Origin: Candidatus Peregrinibacteria bacterium CG_4_10_14_0_2_um_filter_38_24 | GTDB lineage: Bacteria > Patescibacteriota > Gracilibacteria > UBA1369 > LOWO2-01-FULL-3 | Reading direction: 5' to 3' | Assembly: GCA_002792535.1 (NCBI GenBank) | Contig: PFOM01000024.1 | Coordinates: forward strand, 1 to 36,280 | DNA: 36,280 bases | Shown here: positions 7,383-16,688 of the stretch, piece after piece | How positions within the stretch are numbered: position 1 is the stretch's first letter | Layout of the letters: each line of letters begins with the position of its first letter | Made by a program: the position numbers and the translations under genes | The notes under the pieces: generated by a model | Database searches by the model: none | Told to the model about the DNA's origin: nothing | The model's input: only the letters and a program-made list of their open reading frames with translations

Positions 7383-8012
7383 ATGCAAGTAGATCTATAT
7401 AAACAATCAGGAGAAAAAGCCGGAACACTCGAACTTCCAAAAGAAATGTTCTCTGCTCCGTTCAATAAAGACCTGATTCACCAAGCGCTTGTAAGGCAAA
7501 CCGCAAACAGAAGAATAAATCTTGCAAACACAAAAACAAGAGAATTCATCCGTGGAGGTGGAATCAAGCCACGCGCACAAAAAGGAGGAGGTCGCTCAAG
7601 ACAAGGATCAATCAGATCCCCACAATGGAGAGGAGGTGCAGTACTATTCGGACCTCTAAGCAATAGAAATTTCTCTAAAAACATGCCAAAGAAACAAAGA
7701 AAAGCGGCTCTATTCTCAGCTCTATCAGTCAAAGCAAAAGAAAACAGCATTATCGGACTTGAAGGATACGATTCAAAAGACCTAAAGACAAAAGCATTCG
7801 CAGAAATGGTAAAAAAATTACCTATCGAAAGAAACGCACTATTCGTACTGGCGGAAAAAGACGAAGCAATAATGAGATCAAGCAAAAACATTCCGGAGAT
7901 TAAGACAATTCTAGCTCCATACGTAAACATACAAGATCTACAAAAATACAGAACTATCGTTATCCTAAAAAACGCTGTAGATACACTCAAAGAAACATTC
8001 TTAAAATCATAA
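7383..8012 (+). CDS. rplD: 50S ribosomal protein L4
   Basis: L4 binds 23S rRNA and lines the nascent-peptide exit tunnel with its extended loop. In E. coli it also represses its own operon. The 209-residue product carries the tunnel-loop segment rich in Gly/Arg (GGGRSRQGSIRSPQWRGG) near residues 66-83 and the following VLFGP motif, both diagnostic. It lies 6 bases after rplC and 3 bases before rplW, so the three genes are tightly coupled. No Shine-Dalgarno motif precedes the start. Confidence 0.97.
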   Translation: MQVDLYKQSGEKAGTLELPKEMFSAPFNKDLIHQALVRQTANRRINLANTKTREFIRGGGIKPRAQKGGGRSRQGSIRSPQWRGGAVLFGPLSNRNFSKNMPKKQRKAALFSALSVKAKENSIIGLEGYDSKDLKTKAFAEMVKKLPIERNALFVLAEKDEAIMRSSKNIPEIKTILAPYVNIQDLQKYRTIVILKNAVDTLKETFLKS

Positions 8013-8015
8013 ACA

Positions 8016-8321
8016 ATGCAAGGACTAAGCGCAATTATCGGACCAATCCTAACGGAAAAAAGCTCACGCCTACAAGAGAAAAAAAGATACGCGTTTAAAG
8101 TTCAAAAAGACGCGACTAAAGTAAGCATCAAAAAAGAAATCAAACATCTTTACGGAGTAGACGTAGCAGAAGTAAAAATAATGGTTGTCCCTAAAAAAGA
8201 ACGTCTAGTAAAAAGAGGATATGCACTAATCAAGAGACCAAAACACAAGAAAGCAATCATAAGCCTTAAAGGAGACAAAGCATTTGATCCAAATAAATTA
8301 AAAGAAGCTAAGCAACAATAA
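8016..8321 (+). CDS. rplW: 50S ribosomal protein L23
   Basis: L23 sits at the exit of the peptide tunnel and is the docking site for trigger factor and SRP. The 101-residue product has the expected PILTEKSSRLQEKKRYAF opening and the IKHLYGVDVAEVKIM core. A short Lys-rich C-terminal tail follows. It lies 3 bases after rplD and 3 bases before rplB. This is an ordinary member of the S10 cluster. Confidence 0.96.
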   Translation: MQGLSAIIGPILTEKSSRLQEKKRYAFKVQKDATKVSIKKEIKHLYGVDVAEVKIMVVPKKERLVKRGYALIKRPKHKKAIISLKGDKAFDPNKLKEAKQQ

Positions 8322-8324
8322 ATC

Positions 8325-9158
8325 ATGACACTAAAGAAATACAAACCAACGACCCCGAGTAGAAGACAAATGACTATGTCTTCATTCGAGGAAATCACGA
8401 AATCAAAACCAGAGAAAAGCCTTACTGTAACGCTAAAAAAGCATTCAGGAAGAAATAATCTTGGAAGAATCACTGTTCGCCACAGAGGAGGCGGAACGCG
8501 TACAAGATACAGAATGATCGATTTTAACAGAACTGATAAATTAGATATCGAAGGAATAGTAAAAACTGTAGAATACGATCCAAATCGCACATCAAGAATT
8601 ATGTTGGTACAGTACGTAGACGGAGAAAAAAGATACCATCTTGCACCGGACGGAATAAAAGTTGAAGATCGAATCACTTGCAAAGAAAAAGGGAAAATCA
8701 AAGACGGAAATAGAATGATGCTAAAAAACATTCCAGTTGGATACAATGTTTATGAAGTAGAATTGCAAGAAGGACTTGGTGGACAACTTGGAAGAAGCGC
8801 AGGAGCAGCGATTAAACTTGTTTCTTTAGAGGGCACTCACGCTCAGATACAAATGCCTTCAGGAGAGACAAGATTAACAGGAAAAACTTGCTACGCTACG
8901 ATAGGAATAGTTGGAAACATAGAACACAACAATATCGTAATTGGTAAGGCGGGAAGAAGACGAAACATGGGATGGAGGCCTACAGTAAGAGGTAAAGCTA
9001 TGAATCCGGTAGATCATCCACATGGAGGAGGAGAAGGAGGAACATCAATCGGTCTAAAATATCCGAAAACTCCTTGGGGAATGCCTGCACTTGGATTCAA
9101 AACAAGAAAACGCAAATTTACTAACAGAATGATCGTAAAAGATCGCAGAAGAAAATAA
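8325..9158 (+). CDS. rplB: 50S ribosomal protein L2
   Basis: L2 is needed for subunit joining and for peptidyl transferase activity. The 277-residue length is typical. The N-terminal KYKPTTPSRR, the central GRNNLGRITVRHRGGG, and the C-terminal MNPVDHPHGGGEGG segment with the functionally important histidine are all visible. It is followed 15 bases later by rpsS, in the standard S10 order. Confidence 0.98.
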   Translation: MTLKKYKPTTPSRRQMTMSSFEEITKSKPEKSLTVTLKKHSGRNNLGRITVRHRGGGTRTRYRMIDFNRTDKLDIEGIVKTVEYDPNRTSRIMLVQYVDGEKRYHLAPDGIKVEDRITCKEKGKIKDGNRMMLKNIPVGYNVYEVELQEGLGGQLGRSAGAAIKLVSLEGTHAQIQMPSGETRLTGKTCYATIGIVGNIEHNNIVIGKAGRRRNMGWRPTVRGKAMNPVDHPHGGGEGGTSIGLKYPKTPWGMPALGFKTRKRKFTNRMIVKDRRRK

Positions 9159-9173
9159 TTAATTAAACTCATC

Positions 9174-9452
9174 ATGGCTAGAAGTTCAAAAAAAGGACCA
9201 TACATAGACCCAAAACTTACAAAAAAAGTTGAGAAATTGGATCAAGCCGGACAAAAACGCCCGGTTAAGACATGGTCAAGAGACTGCAGTATCTCACCTG
9301 ACTTCGTAGGTCACACATTCGCAGTTCACAATGGAAATCAATTTATCCCTGTATACGTAACGGAAAACATGGTTGGACACAAACTCGGTGAATTCTCCCC
9401 TACTACAAAATTCAAGGTTCACGGAGGTAAACTAGCCAAAACTGAAGCATAA
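9174..9452 (+). CDS. rpsS: 30S ribosomal protein S19
   Basis: S19 lies in the small-subunit head and contacts S13 and the A-site tRNA. The 92-residue product shows the canonical opening [14 protein letters not shown], the core [19 protein letters not shown] and the C-terminal [17 protein letters not shown]. The order rplB-rpsS-rplV is conserved. The upstream region ATTAATTAAACTCATC has no purine-rich ribosome-binding site. Confidence 0.97.
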   Translation: MARSSKKGPYIDPKLTKKVEKLDQAGQKRPVKTWSRDCSISPDFVGHTFAVHNGNQFIPVYVTENMVGHKLGEFSPTTKFKVHGGKLAKTEA

Positions 9453-9464
9453 TAAATCAAAAAA

Positions 9465-9815
9465 ATGAAAGCAATTATAAGACAAATAAGGATAACATCA
9501 AAAAAACTGAATCTCGTAGCGGACATGGTTCGAGGAAAAATGGTTCAAGAAGCACTTGATATCATGAGATTTACGCCAAAGAAAGCGGCAAAAATCCTCT
9601 ACAAAGCGATAAAATCGGCAGCAGCAAATGCAAAAGAGAACAACAAGCAAGGATTAGAAGATCTAAAAATAAAAGAAATAGTAGTAACAGAATCAACAAC
9701 ATTCAAGAGAAGCGTACCGATTTCAAGAGGAAGAATGCATCCAATTCTAAAAAGAAACTCTCATTTAACAATAAAAGTTGAGACTACAGTCACTAAAGCA
9801 GAAAAAACTAAATAA
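9465..9815 (+). CDS. rplV: 50S ribosomal protein L22
   Basis: L22 stabilises 23S rRNA domains and its hairpin narrows the exit tunnel, where macrolide-resistance changes are known. The 116-residue product has the signature helices SKKLNLVADMVRGKMVQEAL and the loop region ESTTFKRSVPISRGRMHPI. The length is normal. It lies 12 bases after rpsS and 12 before rpsC, and its start follows a plain A-rich stretch. Confidence 0.96.
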   Translation: MKAIIRQIRITSKKLNLVADMVRGKMVQEALDIMRFTPKKAAKILYKAIKSAAANAKENNKQGLEDLKIKEIVVTESTTFKRSVPISRGRMHPILKRNSHLTIKVETTVTKAEKTK

Positions 9816-9827
9816 TTTACCAAGCCA

Positions 9828-10511
9828 ATGGGACACAAAGTAAATCCAAAAATCATTCGAATGGGAATCACCCGTGATTGGGACAGCAAATGGTTTGCGG
9901 AAAAAAAAGAGTTCAAAAAATTATTCAGACAAGATCTTGATCTTGATGCATTAATTACAAAGAATCTTCCTGAAGCTGAAGGAATAGGAAAGATCGAAAT
10001 AATGAGAACACAAGGCAAGGTTATTATCAATATTCACACTGCAAAACCGGGGCTTATCATCGGAAGAGGAGGAGAAATAATCGAAAAATTGAAAGACGTT
10101 CTAGTAAAAAAATTCAAAGAAACATTCGTAATCAACATAAAGGAAATAAAAAAACCAATGCTTGAAGCAAAGGTAGTCGCAGAATCAATTGCAAAGCAAG
10201 TAGAGAAAAGAGTTTCATACAGAAGAGCCGCAAAAATGGCTGTAGAAAAAGCAATCGAGGCAGGAGCACTAGGAGCGAAAGTGTACACAGGAGGACGCCT
10301 AAATGGAGTTGAAATCTCACGAAGTGAATTCTTCTCAAGAGGAAAAATCCCACTACATACGTTCAGAGCAGACATAGATTATTGTTCATTACCAGCCTAC
10401 ACAACTTACGGAAAAATCGGAATTAAAGTATGGATTTACAGAGGAGATGTCTTCAAAAAAGATCTAACCTCAAAACTTAATCAACAAATAGAAGAACTTA
10501 AACAGTCTTAA
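9828..10511 (+). CDS. rpsC: 30S ribosomal protein S3
   Basis: S3 forms part of the mRNA entry channel and has helicase-assisting arginines. The 227-residue product starts [19 protein letters not shown], has a KH domain with the GRGG loop ([14 protein letters not shown], about residues 76-89) and the C-terminal S3 domain with [19 protein letters not shown]. rplP begins only 1 base after its stop, which suggests translational coupling. Confidence 0.97.
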   Translation: MGHKVNPKIIRMGITRDWDSKWFAEKKEFKKLFRQDLDLDALITKNLPEAEGIGKIEIMRTQGKVIINIHTAKPGLIIGRGGEIIEKLKDVLVKKFKETFVINIKEIKKPMLEAKVVAESIAKQVEKRVSYRRAAKMAVEKAIEAGALGAKVYTGGRLNGVEISRSEFFSRGKIPLHTFRADIDYCSLPAYTTYGKIGIKVWIYRGDVFKKDLTSKLNQQIEELKQS

Positions 10512-10512
10512 T

Positions 10513-10932
10513 ATGTTAGCACCAAGAAAGCAAAAACACAGGAAAGCACAAAGAGGAAGATCCGATACAAAGGGTATATCAATGCGTGGAAACAAGCTTT
10601 CGTTCGGAACATACGGACTAAAAGCGATGCAAGCAAAGGAAATCACAGCAAGACAGCTTGAAGCCGCAAGAAGATCAATGACAAGATACATAAAAAGAGG
10701 AGGAAAAATTTGGATTACAGTATTCCCACACAAACCACTCACAAAGAAAGCTCAGGAAGTACCGATGGGAAGTGGAAAAGGAGCGCCGGAATTGTTTGTT
10801 TGTCCAGTCCTACCGGGAAGAATTCTGTTTGAAATGGAAGGTATAGACGAAGCTACAGCAAGAGCCGCAATGAAGCTAGCGGCATACAAATTGCCAATTA
10901 AATGCAAATTCATAAGCACAACCCTAAAATAA
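10513..10932 (+). CDS. rplP: 50S ribosomal protein L16
   Basis: L16 organises the A-site region of the large subunit. The 139-residue product opens [15 protein letters not shown], carries [14 protein letters not shown] near residues 26-39 and [17 protein letters not shown], the loop that in other bacteria holds the PDF-contacting arginine region. Spacing to rpsC and rpmC is 1 base each, so this is a very tight block. Confidence 0.97.
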   Translation: MLAPRKQKHRKAQRGRSDTKGISMRGNKLSFGTYGLKAMQAKEITARQLEAARRSMTRYIKRGGKIWITVFPHKPLTKKAQEVPMGSGKGAPELFVCPVLPGRILFEMEGIDEATARAAMKLAAYKLPIKCKFISTTLK

Positions 10933-10933
10933 T

Positions 10934-11122
10934 ATGAGAACTCCAGAAGAATTAAAAAAATTAGACACAAAAGGATTACAAACTGAACTAAGTGAAGCAA
11001 GACAAGAGCTCACAGTAAAAAGATTCGATGTAAAAAATAATCAAGCAAAAGACGCACATTTGATCAAAAAATCAAAAAAATATATCGCACAAATTCTAAC
11101 CGCACTAAATAATGAGGCATAA
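10934..11122 (+). CDS. rpmC: 50S ribosomal protein L29
   Basis: L29 is a small coiled-coil protein next to L23 at the tunnel exit. The 62-residue product opens [18 protein letters not shown] and is nearly all helix, as expected. Its last 11 bases overlap the start of rpsQ in another frame, so the two are probably translationally coupled. Confidence 0.94.
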   Translation: MRTPEELKKLDTKGLQTELSEARQELTVKRFDVKNNQAKDAHLIKKSKKYIAQILTALNNEA

Positions 11123-11378
11123 AAAAGGACAAGTAGTAAGCACAAAACAGCAAAAAACGCTTGTCGTAAAAGTGGACAGTTATAAAACGCATCCAAAGTA
11201 CAAAAAGAGATTTAAAGTATCAAAGAAATTTCATGTAGATAATCCTGAAAACAAACCATTCGAGCTCGGAGATACAATAGAAATCTTTGAGACAAGACCA
11301 CTAAGCAAACTAAAAAGATGGACTATTGTTAAACCGGAACAATCACAAGCAGAACAACCATCACAACCACAACAATAA
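11112..11378 (+). CDS. rpsQ: 30S ribosomal protein S17
   Basis: S17 is a primary 16S rRNA-binding protein. The 88-residue product has the OB-fold signature ([19 protein letters not shown], then [18 protein letters not shown] and [11 protein letters not shown]). The last 15 or so residues are a Gln/Pro/Ser tail absent from E. coli S17. The start overlaps the rpmC end by 11 bases, and its stop overlaps the rplN start (TAATG). Confidence 0.96.
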   Translation: MRHKKGQVVSTKQQKTLVVKVDSYKTHPKYKKRFKVSKKFHVDNPENKPFELGDTIEIFETRPLSKLKRWTIVKPEQSQAEQPSQPQQ

Positions 11379-11746
11379 TGATTCAACAAGAAACAAGATT
11401 AAAGATAGCCGACAATACAGGAGCAAAAATTGCAGAATGTATTAAAGTGCTCGGAGGAACAAGAAAAAGATACGCAAGAATCGGAGACTTAATCGTGGTA
11501 TCAATCAAAGAAGCGAATCCAAAAGGAGTAGTTAAGAAAAAATCTGTAGAAAGAGCTGTAGTCGTAAGACAGATCAAAGCATTAAAGAGAAAAGATGGCT
11601 CAGCAATAAGATTCGATGACAATGCAGCAGTAATAATCGATAAAGAAGGACAGCCAAAAGGAACACGTATTTTTGGCCCGGTAGCAAGAGAGCTTCGAGA
11701 TAAAGGATTCCAAAAAATTATATCATTAGCACCTGAAGTACTATAA
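11378..11746 (+). CDS. rplN: 50S ribosomal protein L14
   Basis: L14 contacts the small subunit at an intersubunit bridge and is the binding site of the silencing factor RsfS. The 122-residue length is exactly typical. [16 protein letters not shown] at the start and the C-terminal [17 protein letters not shown] are family hallmarks. The ATG overlaps the rpsQ stop by one base. Confidence 0.98.
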   Translation: MIQQETRLKIADNTGAKIAECIKVLGGTRKRYARIGDLIVVSIKEANPKGVVKKKSVERAVVVRQIKALKRKDGSAIRFDDNAAVIIDKEGQPKGTRIFGPVARELRDKGFQKIISLAPEVL

Positions 11747-11748
11747 CC

Positions 11749-12069
11749 ATGAAAGTAAAAACTAACGATCAAGTGATCGTCATCGCAGGCAAAGACAAAG
11801 GAAAGAAAGGAAAAGTTCTACGTGTTGTTTCAAAAGACAATAGAATTGTCGTAGAAAAAGTAAACATGCGCACAAAGCACATCAAAAAAACTACTCAGAA
11901 AGCAGGAGAAAAAATCAAATTTGAAGCCTCAATCGATGCCTCAAACGTGATGGTAATCTGCCCAAGCTGTGAAAAAACTGTAAGAGTAGGATTCAAAAAA
12001 CTTGAAAACGGAAAAAAGCAAAGAGTTTGCAAGAAATGTAAAGATTCAATAGATAAAATCACTCAATAA
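11749..12069 (+). CDS. rplX: 50S ribosomal protein L24
   Basis: L24 starts large-subunit assembly. The 106-residue product has a KOW motif near the start (DQVIVIAGKDKGKKGKV) and, as in many bacterial L24 proteins, a C-terminal zinc-ribbon-like part with two CxxC pairs (CPSC and CKKC, about residues 66-99). It lies 2 bases after rplN and 2 before rplE. Confidence 0.96.
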   Translation: MKVKTNDQVIVIAGKDKGKKGKVLRVVSKDNRIVVEKVNMRTKHIKKTTQKAGEKIKFEASIDASNVMVICPSCEKTVRVGFKKLENGKKQRVCKKCKDSIDKITQ

Positions 12070-12071
12070 TC

Positions 12072-12629
12072 ATGACTAAATTAATAGACCTAAAAACCAG
12101 ATTCAACAAAGAAATAGCGCCAGAACTAAAAAAGACGCTAAAGCTTACAAACGTTATGGCCGTTCCAAAAGTAACAAAAATCACTATTAATGTCGGTCTT
12201 GGAACATACCTAAAAACGCACAACAAAGACCATGCCAGCGTCGTTGAAACAATTGAAAAAATCACAGGACAAAGACCGGTTCTAACAAAAGCCAGAAAAG
12301 CTATTTCAAACTTCAAAACAAGAGAAGGTGAAATCGTTGGAATCAAAGTCACACTAAGAGGAACAAGAATGTATGATTTCCTAAACAAATTGGTAAACAT
12401 CACTTTCCCTCGTGTAAGAGATTTCCGTGGAATATCTCCAGAGGCATTCGACGGTCAAGGAAACTACTCAGTTGGATTCAAAGAACACATCGTCTTCCCT
12501 GAAATCAGCCCAGACGACGTAATGAAAATACACGGAGTTGAAATATGTATCTCAACAACAGCTAAAAACAACGAACAAGGATTTGAATTGTTAAAAGCAT
12601 TCGGGTTCCCATTTAAAACATCTAAATAA
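12072..12629 (+). CDS. rplE: 50S ribosomal protein L5
   Basis: L5 binds 5S rRNA and contacts the P-site tRNA. The 185-residue product shows KITGQRPVLTKARKAISNFK near the middle and the conserved RDFRGISPEAFDGQGNYS segment. The length is typical. It is followed by rpsN after 6 bases, the usual spc order. Confidence 0.97.
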   Translation: MTKLIDLKTRFNKEIAPELKKTLKLTNVMAVPKVTKITINVGLGTYLKTHNKDHASVVETIEKITGQRPVLTKARKAISNFKTREGEIVGIKVTLRGTRMYDFLNKLVNITFPRVRDFRGISPEAFDGQGNYSVGFKEHIVFPEISPDDVMKIHGVEICISTTAKNNEQGFELLKAFGFPFKTSK

Positions 12630-12635
12630 TATACA

Positions 12636-12860
12636 ATGGCAAAGAAGTCCCTAATAAATAAATGTAACGGAAGAAAAGCTCTAGCTTCAACGCAAAAAGC
12701 CGCAGGCAAAAAGATCACAATGCCTACAAGAGTATACAACAGATGTGAATTATGCGGAAAAGTAAGAGGTTACATGCGAAAATTCGGCACTTGCAGAATT
12801 TGTTTCAGAGAATTGGCCCGCAATGGAAAAATAATGGGAGTTACAAAATCATCTTGGTAA
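12636..12860 (+). CDS. rpsN: 30S ribosomal protein S14, zinc-binding type
   Basis: S14 is a small-subunit head protein. The zinc form is recognised from [20 protein letters not shown] (about residues 37-56), two CxxC pairs that bind one zinc. At 74 residues it is longer than the usual 61-residue zinc form because of a Lys-rich N-terminal extension (about 15 residues). The end, GVTKSSW, is canonical. The next gene, rpsH, starts after 31 bases. Confidence 0.95.
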   Translation: MAKKSLINKCNGRKALASTQKAAGKKITMPTRVYNRCELCGKVRGYMRKFGTCRICFRELARNGKIMGVTKSSW

Positions 12861-12891
12861 ACTAAAAGTAAATTAATATAAGTAAATTAAA

Positions 12892-13278
12892 ATGAATACA
12901 GATCCAATAGCAGACTTGCTCACAAGAATTAGAAACGCTCTAAATGCTCATCACGAGACAACAATCGTGCCACATTCAAAAATCAAAGAAAGTATTTTGA
13001 GAATCTTGAAAGACAAAAAATTCATTGAAGGATACGAAGAAAAAGAAGAAGGCGGAATGAAAGTTCTTGAAGTACAGCTTAAAGAAGATATGACAAATCG
13101 TTTAACTTTAAAAAGACTCTCAAAGCCTGGACAAAGAATCTATGTAAAAACTGATGAAATACACCCAATCAAAAGCGGACTGGGAATTCAAATCATTTCA
13201 ACTTCAAAAGGTTTAATGGACGGAGCATCTGCAAGAAAACAGAAGTTGGGAGGAGAATTAATCTGCGAAGTATACTAA
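12892..13278 (+). CDS. rpsH: 30S ribosomal protein S8
   Basis: S8 binds the central domain of 16S rRNA and in E. coli represses the spc operon. The 128-residue product opens NTDPIADLLTRIRNAL, a nearly invariant start, and ends in the conserved STSKGLMDGASARKQKLGGE region and CEVY. The 31-base gap upstream contains a repeated AGTAAATTAA motif but no recognisable ribosome-binding site. Confidence 0.97.
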   Translation: MNTDPIADLLTRIRNALNAHHETTIVPHSKIKESILRILKDKKFIEGYEEKEEGGMKVLEVQLKEDMTNRLTLKRLSKPGQRIYVKTDEIHPIKSGLGIQIISTSKGLMDGASARKQKLGGELICEVY

Positions 13279-13290
13279 CCTACAAAAACA

Positions 13291-13842
13291 ATGTCACGAA
13301 TAGGAAACAAACCAGTAGCAATCTCAACCGGAACACAAGTTGAAGTCAAAGAAACACTTGTAACCGTAAAAGGTTCAAAAGGAACACTTGAAAGAGAATT
13401 TTCAAAAGATTTGACTATCGAAGTTGTAGAAAACACAGTTGTAATCACAAGAAAAAACGAGCTTAAAGCCACAAAAGCACTACACGGACTTACAAGAAAT
13501 CTGATCGCAAACATGATTACAGGTGTAACAAAAGGATTCGAGAAAAAACTTGAAATCATCGGAGTAGGTTACAGAGCACAACCAAATAAGAACAAAATAA
13601 ATCTTACACTTGGTTTCTCTCATCCTATAGAATTCGTAGCTCCGGCTGGAATTGAATTCTCAATGGATACAGAGCTAAAAAACGTTGTAGTCGTGGCCGG
13701 AATCGACAATCAAGTAGTTGGAGAAGTTGCGGCAAAAGTCAGATCATTCAGAAAACCTGAACCATACAAAGGAAAAGGTATTAGATATCTAGGTGAATAC
13801 GTAATAAGAAAGGCCGGGAAAGCGGCAGCAACAGCAAAATAA
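13291..13842 (+). CDS. rplF: 50S ribosomal protein L6
   Basis: L6 lies near the factor-binding site of the large subunit. The 183-residue product opens SRIGNKPVAISTGTQVEVKE and has the typical C-terminal KPEPYKGKGIRYLGEYV. Two tandem L6 folds are implied by the length. It is in standard spc order between rpsH and rplR. Confidence 0.97.
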   Translation: MSRIGNKPVAISTGTQVEVKETLVTVKGSKGTLEREFSKDLTIEVVENTVVITRKNELKATKALHGLTRNLIANMITGVTKGFEKKLEIIGVGYRAQPNKNKINLTLGFSHPIEFVAPAGIEFSMDTELKNVVVVAGIDNQVVGEVAAKVRSFRKPEPYKGKGIRYLGEYVIRKAGKAAATAK

Positions 13843-13866
13843 TCTAAATATTAATTATTAAAAGCA

Positions 13867-14205
13867 ATGAAAAATACGACATTAAGAGAAAGAAGACATG
13901 TGAAAATACGCGCAAAAATGCGTAATAATGACAAACCAAGACTTATCGTTTTCAAAAGCATAAGATACACATATGTACAACTTTTTGATGACAAAACAGG
14001 ACGTGTCGTAGCGGCAAGCTCAGACATCAAAGACAGTTCAAAAGCAAACAAAGTTGATAAAGCAAAAGCAGTAGGAACTGACATTGCAAAGAAAGCACTT
14101 GAAAAAAATATCACTGAAGTAGCATTCGACAGAAACGGCTACAAATACCACGGTCGCGTCAAAGCTTTGGCAGATGGCGCACGTTCAGCAGGATTAAAAT
14201 TTTAA
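13867..14205 (+). CDS. rplR: 50S ribosomal protein L18
   Basis: L18 brings 5S rRNA into the large subunit. The 112-residue product has the basic N-terminus (LRERRHVKIRAKM), the strand KPRLIVFKSIRYTYVQLFDD and the C-terminal FDRNGYKYHGRVKALADGAR. The length is typical of bacterial L18. It lies between rplF and rpsE. Confidence 0.97.
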   Translation: MKNTTLRERRHVKIRAKMRNNDKPRLIVFKSIRYTYVQLFDDKTGRVVAASSDIKDSSKANKVDKAKAVGTDIAKKALEKNITEVAFDRNGYKYHGRVKALADGARSAGLKF

Positions 14206-14222
14206 AAAATTAATATATAGCC

Positions 14223-14849
14223 ATGACAAAAAGACCGCACTCAAAAGGAGAAATACGAAAAGAGCCAAAAGAATATGATGAGCAAGTCATAGAAATAAGT
14301 CGTGTCGTAAAAGTAGTAAAAGGAGGACGCAGACTTAGATTCAGAGCAACGGTTGTTATTGGAAACAGAAAAGGAAAAGTTGGAGTAGGAATCGGAAAAT
14401 CAAACGAAGTAACAGGCGCAATCCAAAAAGCAATTACACAAGCTAAGAAAAACACACTGCAAGTTTTACTGGATCAAGGAACAATCCCTCATGATGTTGA
14501 AATAAGACAGAAATCATCACACATCAAATTCATGAGAGCTAAACCCGGTACGGGTATCATCGCAGGAAATACTATTCGAAAACTTCTTGAATTATCAGGA
14601 TTAAAAGATATCTATGCAAAATCATTTGGAACAACAAATAAAATCAACAACACTAAAGCCACATTCTCTGCTCTAAAACTTCTACGCACAACTCCCGGAA
14701 TGGACTCACGAGCAAGAAACACGTCTGCGAAGCAGACCCAACCCAAACCTAATCAACAAATAAACCCGGTAAAAAACGCAATAAAGCCTGTGGCTACAAC
14801 ACAGAAACCTGCTGTATCCCCAGAACAACCTAAACCAGATAACAAATAA
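14223..14849 (+). CDS. rpsE: 30S ribosomal protein S5 with C-terminal extension
   Basis: S5 helps decoding accuracy and mRNA entry. The N-terminal double-stranded-RNA-like domain (about residues 18-85, with KVVKGGRRLRFRATVVIGN) and the S5 C-terminal fold (PGTGIIAGNTIRKLLELSG) are clear. The body ends near residue 165. The remaining roughly 40 residues are a Pro/Gln/Lys low-complexity tail not found in E. coli S5. rplO begins 3 bases after the stop. The L30 gene that normally sits between rpsE and rplO is missing. Confidence 0.95.
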   Translation: MTKRPHSKGEIRKEPKEYDEQVIEISRVVKVVKGGRRLRFRATVVIGNRKGKVGVGIGKSNEVTGAIQKAITQAKKNTLQVLLDQGTIPHDVEIRQKSSHIKFMRAKPGTGIIAGNTIRKLLELSGLKDIYAKSFGTTNKINNTKATFSALKLLRTTPGMDSRARNTSAKQTQPKPNQQINPVKNAIKPVATTQKPAVSPEQPKPDNK

Positions 14850-14852
14850 ACC

Positions 14853-15314
14853 ATGTCATTACAAGATTTACGCAGCAAAGTCCCTAAGAAAAGAAGAAAA
14901 CTTCTTGGTCGTGGAAACGCATCAGGACACGGAACATCTTCAACAAGAGGAGGAAAAGGGCAGACAGCACGAGCAGGCTCAAGCCGAAAACCTGGATTTG
15001 AAGGAGGTCAAACTCCCCTACTTCGCAAAATGCCGAAACTAAAAGGATTCAAAAATCCATGCCAAACAGTTCTCAGAGTTATATTCACAGGAAACTTAAA
15101 CATATTTGAAGAAGGAACAGAAGTAAACGAAGCAATTCTTATCGAAAAGAAATTGATTCCAAAAAAAGAAAACCCAATAAAACTTCTTTCAGGTAAAGGC
15201 AAACTGGAGAAAAAATTGAATATCATAGTGAATAAAGCATCCAAAGGTGCTATAACTGAAGTAGAAAACGCAAAAGGAAAAGTCGAATTAACAGAAAAAT
15301 TCCCAAAAAAGTAA
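14853..15314 (+). CDS. rplO: 50S ribosomal protein L15
   Basis: L15 is a late-assembling large-subunit protein. The 153-residue product has the Gly/Arg-rich extended N-terminus typical of the family (GRGNASGHGTSSTRGGKG near residues 20-37, then RKPGFEGGQTPL). The C-terminal globular domain is shorter in identity but normal in size. secY starts 1 base after its stop. Confidence 0.96.
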   Translation: MSLQDLRSKVPKKRRKLLGRGNASGHGTSSTRGGKGQTARAGSSRKPGFEGGQTPLLRKMPKLKGFKNPCQTVLRVIFTGNLNIFEEGTEVNEAILIEKKLIPKKENPIKLLSGKGKLEKKLNIIVNKASKGAITEVENAKGKVELTEKFPKK

Positions 15315-15315
15315 A

Positions 15316-16614
15316 ATGTTCTCATACCTACAACAAATCTGGAATTCAAAGGATCTAAGGACAAAGATTCTTTTCACTCTTGGAATGATCGTATTGGCAA
15401 GATTCCTTGGCCACATCACGGTTCCGGGAGCAAGCATGGACGCATTACAAGCCATGACAAGCAAAAATGAGCTCCTACAAATGTTCAGCTTACTCACAGG
15501 AGGAAGCATGGAAAACTTCTCTATCATTTTGATGGGAATTTCTCCGTACATTAATGCATCTATTATTATTCAGCTCCTTACGGTAATCGTTCCAAAACTT
15601 GAAACTCTTTCAAAAGAAGGAGAACAAGGCCGAAGAACACTAAACGCATACACACGTTGGCTTACATTCCCTCTCGCATTCTTCCAATCATATGGAATGA
15701 TTCTTTTATTAAATTCACAAGCACAAACACCGATAGTAGAAAACGTCACAGACCCAACAGTCGTACTCCCTATAATGCTTTCAATCACAGCAGGTTCAAT
15801 CCTTCTTGTATGGCTTGGTGAACAAATCACAGAGCGCGGAATAGGAAATGGAATTTCAGTACTTATCTTCGCCGGAATCGTTGCAGGAATTCCTGAAATG
15901 ATCGGAAGAGGACTTTTCCTCGCAACAGAAGACGAATCAAAACTTATCCCTTTTATTACAATGCTACTTGTTACAGTACTTCTTGTAGCAATAGTAGTTT
16001 TAGTAAACGAAGCTCAGCGAAAAATTCCAATAACATACGCAGGAAGAGGAATCCGATCAAAAAGCGATCAATCCTTCCTTCCTATCAGAATCAATCAAGC
16101 TGGAATGATCCCTATTATCTTTGCAATAGCCCTTATAAGCTTCCCGGGATTAATGTCACAATTCTTATTGGGCGCAAAATCAGCTTGGCTTAGAGACGTA
16201 GGAACTTACATGAAAGACATGTTAATCCCTGGATCTCTAACGTATATCTTAATCTATTTCTTCCTTGTCTTCGGCTTCACATATTTCTACGTTTCAATCA
16301 CTTTCAAACCTGAAGAAATCGCTGAAAGCATTCAAAAAAGAGGTGGATACGTACCGGGAATTCGTCCGGGCAAACAAACATGTGAATATATCGGAGACAT
16401 TTCAAGCAAAATGACATTCTTCGGAGCATCATTCATCGGACTTATAGCAGTCCTCCCAATGATTACTCAAGTATTCTTCGAATCAAGCGGAATCGGCTCT
16501 ATCCCCCTTCTTATGACAGGTTCAGGAATAATCATCGTAGTCGGTGTAGTCCTAGAACTTATCCGCCAAGTAAACGCACAATTCGTAATGCACGATTACC
16601 AAAAGTTCTACTAG
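15316..16614 (+). CDS. secY: Protein translocase subunit SecY
   Basis: SecY is the channel of the Sec export machine in the cytoplasmic membrane. The 432-residue product has ten hydrophobic segments. It shows the plug-region pattern around GGSMENFSIILMGISPYINA, the cytoplasmic loop YAGRGIRSKSDQSFLPIRIN, and the loop RGGYVPGIRPGKQT that contacts ribosome and SecA. It ends the S10-spc transcription unit and uses TAG as stop. adk follows after a 74-base gap with its own promoter. Confidence 0.97.
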   Translation: MFSYLQQIWNSKDLRTKILFTLGMIVLARFLGHITVPGASMDALQAMTSKNELLQMFSLLTGGSMENFSIILMGISPYINASIIIQLLTVIVPKLETLSKEGEQGRRTLNAYTRWLTFPLAFFQSYGMILLLNSQAQTPIVENVTDPTVVLPIMLSITAGSILLVWLGEQITERGIGNGISVLIFAGIVAGIPEMIGRGLFLATEDESKLIPFITMLLVTVLLVAIVVLVNEAQRKIPITYAGRGIRSKSDQSFLPIRINQAGMIPIIFAIALISFPGLMSQFLLGAKSAWLRDVGTYMKDMLIPGSLTYILIYFFLVFGFTYFYVSITFKPEEIAESIQKRGGYVPGIRPGKQTCEYIGDISSKMTFFGASFIGLIAVLPMITQVFFESSGIGSIPLLMTGSGIIIVVGVVLELIRQVNAQFVMHDYQKFY

Positions 16615-16626
16615 AAATTATTTTTC

Positions 16627-16655
16627 TTGCATTCCATTTTCATTACCTTTAAACT
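16627..16655 (+). promoter_or_regulatory. Promoter of adk-map
   Basis: TTGCAT (16627-16632), 17-base spacer, TAAACT (16650-16655) in the secY-adk gap. Expected start is near 16662, about 27 bases before the adk ATG. Confidence 0.5.
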
Positions 16656-16688
16656 CTCCACCGTAAATATTATTTAAATTCTTTCATT

